64,000 bases of DNA from Bacteroidota bacterium (GTDB lineage Bacteria > Bacteroidota > Bacteroidia > B-17B0 > Aurantibacillaceae): contig JAJNDK010000002.1 of NCBI GenBank assembly GCA_021156365.1, positions 434,001 through 498,000 on the forward strand. The letters run 5' to 3'. The translations under genes were made by a program, and so were the position numbers. Below, piece by piece: positions 60,028 to 64,000 of this stretch. The notes under the pieces are model-generated. The model searched no databases. It was not told the origin of the DNA and was given only the letters and a program-made list of their open reading frames with translations. Position 1 is the first letter of the stretch. The number at the start of each line of letters is the position of its first letter.

Positions 60028-63000
60028 TTACTCCTGTTTCAGTATTTTCTTAGAGACCCTTGTTTTGCCATTGGTCAGCATTACATAGTATACTCCGTTG
60101 CTCCACTCTTTCAGATCCAGCTCCATTGTTGAGCTTTGTGGTGTAGATGAATAAACCTTTTCTCCTAATGCATTGTAGATCTCGAGGAGAGCCGCGCCGT
60201 TTTCAACACCGGTAACAGCGATCGAAAGATTCGTGTTGAACGGGTTCGGATACGCTACCAGGTCCATTTCGTTTTCGATGGTTGGTTCTGCTTCTGTCGC
60301 AATCAAACGTGCTGTTGCACTCGTATTGATGGTGAAGCTGCAGCTGGTTCCGAATGTTCCCCAGTTGCCTCCTACTTTTGCACGAACACGAACAGTATAT
60401 GTTTGTCCGTTTTGCAAACCTGTAACAGAAGGTCGTGGCAATGAGCTGATCCCTGATCCTCTCTGAAGCGTGAAGTTATAGGATGTACCTGTGAATTCCC
60501 ATTCGTAATCCTGCGCTCCGTTGAGTGCATCGCAATAGAAGAAACCACTCAGGTTGAAGGTGGCTCCGCAGAGATCGTTCCTGAGCTTCGTGGTAGGGAA
60601 TGCTCCTGTTGTCACCGTACAGGTATTACCGAAGCTGCCCCACACGCCTGCCACTTTCGCACGGATACGTACATTGTAGGTTTGTGCATACTGAAGGCCG
60701 GTGATATCCGCACGCAGCATGGACGTATTACCTGATCCTCTTTGTTTTGTGAAAGAATATCCGAGGCCGCTGTTGGTGAATTCCCATTCATAATCCTGTG
60801 CGCCGTCGATCACCGTTGTATAGAAATAACCGCTGAAGTCAGCAATGGTCTGACCACAATATGCAGCCGTCAGTTGCGGAGTCGGTGTGCCAATGCTGAT
60901 CGCGCAGGTGTTCCCGAAATTGCCCCAGATACCACCTACTTTTGCACGGATGCGCACATTATATGTTTGCCCGAATTGCAGGCCGGTGATATTAGTACGT
61001 GGAATGGAAGTGACTGCCTGGTTGCGGGTGGTAGTGAATGAATAACCCAAACCGCTGTTGGTGAATTCCCATTCGTAATCCTGCGCACCGTCGATCACCG
61101 AGCTATAGAACCAACCGTTCAGATCCGGAACCGTTTGACCGCATTGTGCGGCGCTAAGCTGTGGAACCGGTGTAGCTATCGTAACAGTACAAGAGGTGCT
61201 GAATACTCCCCAGGTGCTGCCAATTTTTGCACGTACGCGAATATCATACGTCTGCCCGAATTGCATTCCCGGAAAGGATGTTTTGTTGATCGCGTGCGAA
61301 GAATTGCCGCGCTGTACAGTTACCGAATAACCCAATGTGGAGTTGGTGATCTCCCATTCGTAGTCAACTGCATTTGCTACTGCATTGCAATAGAAAGAGC
61401 CACTCAGGTCGGGCAGGGTTTGTCCGCACTGTGAAGCCCAGAGCTGTGTAGGTGGTATGGAGCAGCTCGTGGTAACAGCAGTTACTTTTTGAGTTGTACA
61501 ACCTTTGCTATCGGTTACAGTAGCTGTGTAGCTTCCGATAGAAAGACCGCTGATGTTTTGTGTAGTGGCTCCGTTGCTCCAGCTATATAGGTAAGTCGGA
61601 GTTCCACCGGATACACTCAGGCTTATAGCTCCGTTGTTATTACTGCATCCTGACTGTGTCATATTGCTGTTTACGGTAAGCGTGCCCGGTTGTGATATCG
61701 TTACGCTGTGTGTGGCTATACATCCATTCGCATCCGTAACCGTGCAGGTATATACACCTGCTGAAAGGTTTGTTGCTGTTCCTGTTGATCCGCCGGATGG
61801 AGCCCATGAGAATAAGTATCCTGCCGTTCCGCCGCTTACCGAGATACCGGCTGCTCCGTCGCTACCGCCATTACAGCTTACATCCGTAGAAGAAGCAAGA
61901 GATGCCATAAGCGCTGATGCAGGCTCTGTGATGGTTACACTTTGTGTAGTGATGCACCCGTTCGCGTCGGTGATCGTGCAGGTATACGTTCCGGCCGTAA
62001 GTGATGCTCCTGTTGCAGCTGATCCTCCCGATGGAGCCCATGCATACATATATGTTGGAGTGCCGCCGGTAAGGTCTACTGTTGCAGCTCCGTCATTTGC
62101 CCCGTTGCAGTTTACATTCGTTTGTGAAGAAACAGAAGCTGTAAGCACTGATGGTTGAGTAATATTCACTGCCTGCATAGTGGTACATCCATTCGCATCC
62201 GTGATGGTACAGGTGTAATCACCGGTAGCTAATCCGCTTGCTGTTGCGGCAGTTCCGCCTGACGGGGCCCATAAATATATATAAGTTGGTGTGCCACCTG
62301 CAGGGCTTACCGTTGCAGATCCGTCGCTTAGCCCGTTGCAGCTTACGTTCGTTTGAGAAGAAACAGAAGCCGAAAGCACAGATGGCTCGGTAATGCTTAC
62401 TGATTGCATAGTGGTACATCCATTTGCATCCGTGATGGTGCAGGTGTATGTGCCTGCTGTTAATCCGCTTTCTGTAGCCGTAGTTCCTCCTGATGGAGCC
62501 CACGAATACATATAAGTAGGTGTACCGCCTGTAACGCTTACCGTTGCGGATCCGTCGCTTAGCCCATTACAGCTTATGTTCGTTTGTGAAGAAACAGATG
62601 TGCCAAGCGCCATGGCAGGCTGAGCGATAGTAACGGTTTGTGTGGTCACACATCCGTTCGCATCTGTAACCGTGCAGGTATAGGTACCGGCCGTCAATGA
62701 TGAGGCTGTTGCAGCTGTTCCGCCTGATGGAGCCCAGCTATATGTATATATTGGAGTTCCGCCTGTTGCCAGTATTGTTGCAGCGCCATTGTTCCCACCA
62801 TTACAGCTTACGGCTGTTTGTGAAGAAACGGAAGTGCCCAATGCCATAACAGGCTGAGTGATAGTAACAGTTTGAGTAGCCGAGCATCCTCCTGCTATGT
62901 TCACTACTGTGCAGGTATACGTTCCGGTAGCGAGACTGCTGGCTGTTGCTGCTGTTCCGCCTGACGGAGCCCAGCTGTATGTGTAGCCGGGACCACCTGT

Positions 63001-64000
63001 TGCGCTAACCGTTGCAGTTCCATTCGTACCGCCAAAGCAGCTTACATTGGTTTGCGCCAAAATGCTTGTAACCGGGGTAACACATTGCTGTACATCAAGT
63101 GATAATATCACATCGTCTATACGCCACACAACGGTTCCCGATTGAGCTCCTGATCCTCCGTATCCGTAAACCCTGTATGTAATTGCCGTTCCCGTAGCTG
63201 AATAAACTGTGGAAAACGAATTTGTTTTTAAGGACCAGGCGCTGTTTGTTGCAATAGAACCGGTGGCTATATTGGTAGTATAATTGTCCTTGCTGGAGCG
63301 TAATGCATAAGTAGTCGGGCCTGTTCCTGTAGAGCGGGTACCAAAGCTTAACTCATCCAGGGATACATAATATCCTGCAGCAGGAGTAAGTGTAAACTGA
63401 AAATAAGTACTGCCCGATACGGAAAGTGATGCGCCATTAACCGTTGAAGCGCCTGCATTATTCCCACCGGAAACGTCTGTGAATCCTGAAGAAGGAGAAG
63501 TCGCAGAAATCATAGCCGGAGATCCGTTGCTGTTGACTACAGTCATATTGGAAACTGTAAGATTAGCTACAGGTGTTCCCGAGGATGGTGCGGCTGTTGC
63601 AAAATCCCAGGTAACAGGACTTACTGTAATCGTGATAGATCCGCTGGTTGCATTGCTAAGTGAGCCCGAGCTTGCCTGAAGCGTATAGCTGCCTCCCTGA
63701 TCAAGCGATAAGGTACTGAAGGTAGCTACACCTGCAACGACTGCTACAGTAGTAGTTCCGGATAAGGTTCCCGGGCCGCTTGCTTTGGAAACAGTAACAT
63801 TGCCTGTATAATTCACATCTACCGAATTATCCGCTCTTCTTGCCTCTACGGTAAATGCAGTCAGAACACCTCCGGCAGTGCCGGAAGAAGGAACTCCCAC
63901 AAACGTAAGATGATCGGCAACTCCCAATACCGTAAATGAAGAAGAAGTTCCTGCCGTAAGATTATCACCCGAAGTGCGGGTAGCAGTAAGTGTTGCACCG
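60028..64000 (-). CDS. Giant secreted protein with SprB repeats and T9SS type A sorting domain (N-terminus beyond the window)
   Basis: The frame is open to the right edge; the apparent start at 63927 is a TTG inside the sequence FTVLGVADHL, so the real start lies outside. The visible part has more than 1320 residues. It begins with Ig-like beta domains (TAGGVLTAFTVEARRADNSVDV), a domain with VTWDFATAAPSSG and FGTRSTG, then seven SprB repeats of about 77 residues (VSCNG..DG.ATV...GGTP.Y.YSWAPSGGTAAT...L.AGTYTCT.TDANGC), four 95-residue modules (YEWEFTNSGLGYSFT, GLQ.GQTY.VRVRAKVGG.WG.FG..C) and a type A sorting domain (VAYPNPFNTNLSIAV, ending VSKKILKQE). A surface adhesin is the likely role. 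Confidence 0.92.
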   Translation of the reverse strand, partial: GATLTATRTSGDNLTAGTSSSFTVLGVADHLTFVGVPSSGTAGGVLTAFTVEARRADNSVDVNYTGNVTVSKASGPGTLSGTTTVAVVAGVATFSTLSLDQGGSYTLQASSGSLSNATSGSITITVSPVTWDFATAAPSSGTPVANLTVSNMTVVNSNGSPAMISATSPSSGFTDVSGGNNAGASTVNGASLSVSGSTYFQFTLTPAAGYYVSLDELSFGTRSTGTGPTTYALRSSKDNYTTNIATGSIATNSAWSLKTNSFSTVYSATGTAITYRVYGYGGSGAQSGTVVWRIDDVILSLDVQQCVTPVTSILAQTNVSCFGGTNGTATVSATGGPGYTYSWAPSGGTAATASSLATGTYTCTVVNIAGGCSATQTVTITQPVMALGTSVSSQTAVSCNGGNNGAATILATGGTPIYTYSWAPSGGTAATASSLTAGTYTCTVTDANGCVTTQTVTIAQPAMALGTSVSSQTNISCNGLSDGSATVSVTGGTPTYMYSWAPSGGTTATESGLTAGTYTCTITDANGCTTMQSVSITEPSVLSASVSSQTNVSCNGLSDGSATVSPAGGTPTYIYLWAPSGGTAATASGLATGDYTCTITDANGCTTMQAVNITQPSVLTASVSSQTNVNCNGANDGAATVDLTGGTPTYMYAWAPSGGSAATGASLTAGTYTCTITDANGCITTQSVTITEPASALMASLASSTDVSCNGGSDGAAGISVSGGTAGYLFSWAPSGGSTGTATNLSAGVYTCTVTDANGCIATHSVTISQPGTLTVNSNMTQSGCSNNNGAISLSVSGGTPTYLYSWSNGATTQNISGLSIGSYTATVTDSKGCTTQKVTAVTTSCSIPPTQLWASQCGQTLPDLSGSFYCNAVANAVDYEWEITNSTLGYSVTVQRGNSSHAINKTSFPGMQFGQTYDIRVRAKIGSTWGVFSTSCTVTIATPVPQLSAAQCGQTVPDLNGWFYSSVIDGAQDYEWEFTNSGLGYSFTTTRNQAVTSIPRTNITGLQFGQTYNVRIRAKVGGIWGNFGNTCAISIGTPTPQLTAAYCGQTIADFSGYFYTTVIDGAQDYEWEFTNSGLGYSFTKQRGSGNTSMLRADITGLQYAQTYNVRIRAKVAGVWGSFGNTCTVTTGAFPTTKLRNDLCGATFNLSGFFYCDALNGAQDYEWEFTGTSYNFTLQRGSGISSLPRPSVTGLQNGQTYTVRVRAKVGGNWGTFGTSCSFTINTSATARLIATEAEPTIENEMDLVAYPNPFNTNLSIAVTGVENGAALLEIYNALGEKVYSSTPQSSTMELDLKEWSNGVYYVMLTNGKTRVSKKILKQE
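60498..61635 (-). repeat. Four 285-bp coding repeats
   Basis: The codons for the conserved Y-E-W-E core recur at 60498, 60783, 61068 and 61353, exactly 285 bp (95 codons) apart. They lie directly before the C-terminal T9SS domain of the SprB-repeat protein. Confidence 0.88.
61450..63060 (-). repeat. Seven SprB coding repeats
   Basis: The codons for P-S-G-G (gatgg/gacgg landmark) recur at 61796, 62030, 62261, 62492, 62726 and 62963: intervals 234, 231, 231, 234 and 237 bp (77-79 codons). A seventh, more divergent unit (SWSNGATTQ) lies nearest to the C-terminal part. In contrast to the other arrays the length varies slightly. Confidence 0.85.

Noticed and set aside
61634-62158. Long forward frame opposite the SprB repeats
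   Set aside because: A shadow of the reverse-strand SprB array; its low-complexity Val/Pro/Ala sequence repeats with the array period.
63925-63927. Start codon for the last gene
   Set aside because: The codon is TTG inside a continuous beta domain and the frame stays open to the edge of the window.

Overview
The window is 64 kb of a Bacteroidota chromosome. Several things point there together: many large secreted proteins with type IX secretion system (T9SS) C-terminal sorting domains, two PorP/SprF plus OmpA-type (PorE-like) gene pairs, SprB-repeat adhesins, a head-GIN protein, and promoters of the TTTG-N18-20-TAnnTTTG type with little use of Shine-Dalgarno sites. No tRNA, rRNA, CRISPR array, insertion sequence or phage module was seen. 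All calls come from reading the sequence; no database search was run.

Layout. 1-1.3 kb: start of a complex I operon (nuoA, nuoB, partial nuoC, reverse strand). 1.5-4.5 kb: a first PorP/SprF and TPR-PD40-OmpA pair, divergent from a secreted VCBS/ASPIC protein (4.7-7.7 kb). 7.8-11.6 kb: housekeeping metabolism (aspartate-type aminotransferase, PfkB heptose kinase, malate:quinone oxidoreductase). 11.6-17.1 kb: a TPR histidine kinase with a NarL-type regulator, an unknown exported protein, an OmpA lipoprotein and a small eRF1-domain-like protein. 17.1-27.9 kb: a membrane SpoIIE phosphatase, a CXXCH lipoprotein, a SprB-repeat protein, a KgtP-like 2-oxoglutarate permease and an AsmA-like protein. 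28.1-29.5 kb: very small stress-type genes (one frameshifted, one CsbD-like, and a second eRF1-domain-like paralogue). 29.7-34 kb: an AraC regulator, then an ABC exporter with a LytS/LytTR pair. 34.1-39.5 kb: small membrane, redox, head-GIN, TPR and thioredoxin genes and a CHASE3 kinase with a CheY-like regulator.

39.7-48.1 kb is the most distinctive part. It is a tightly packed reverse-strand operon of four secreted T9SS substrates in two paralogous pairs, followed by PorP/SprF and a PD40-OmpA protein. It looks like a dedicated secretion or surface-assembly unit. In one pair the same N-terminal domain is joined to two different kinds of sorting domain (type A and gliding-motility type B).

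48.4-50.9 kb holds a conserved helical protein, a STAS/SpoIIAA-like protein and an iron-permease-family membrane protein. 51.2-64 kb carries three giant secreted repeat proteins (dimeric 141-residue repeats, ten 91-residue fibronectin-like repeats, and seven SprB plus four 95-residue modules). The periods of the first, second and fourth arrays are exact or almost exact in length. An AT-richer DUF4238-like gene lies as a probable insertion between the last two. The final gene runs off the right edge.
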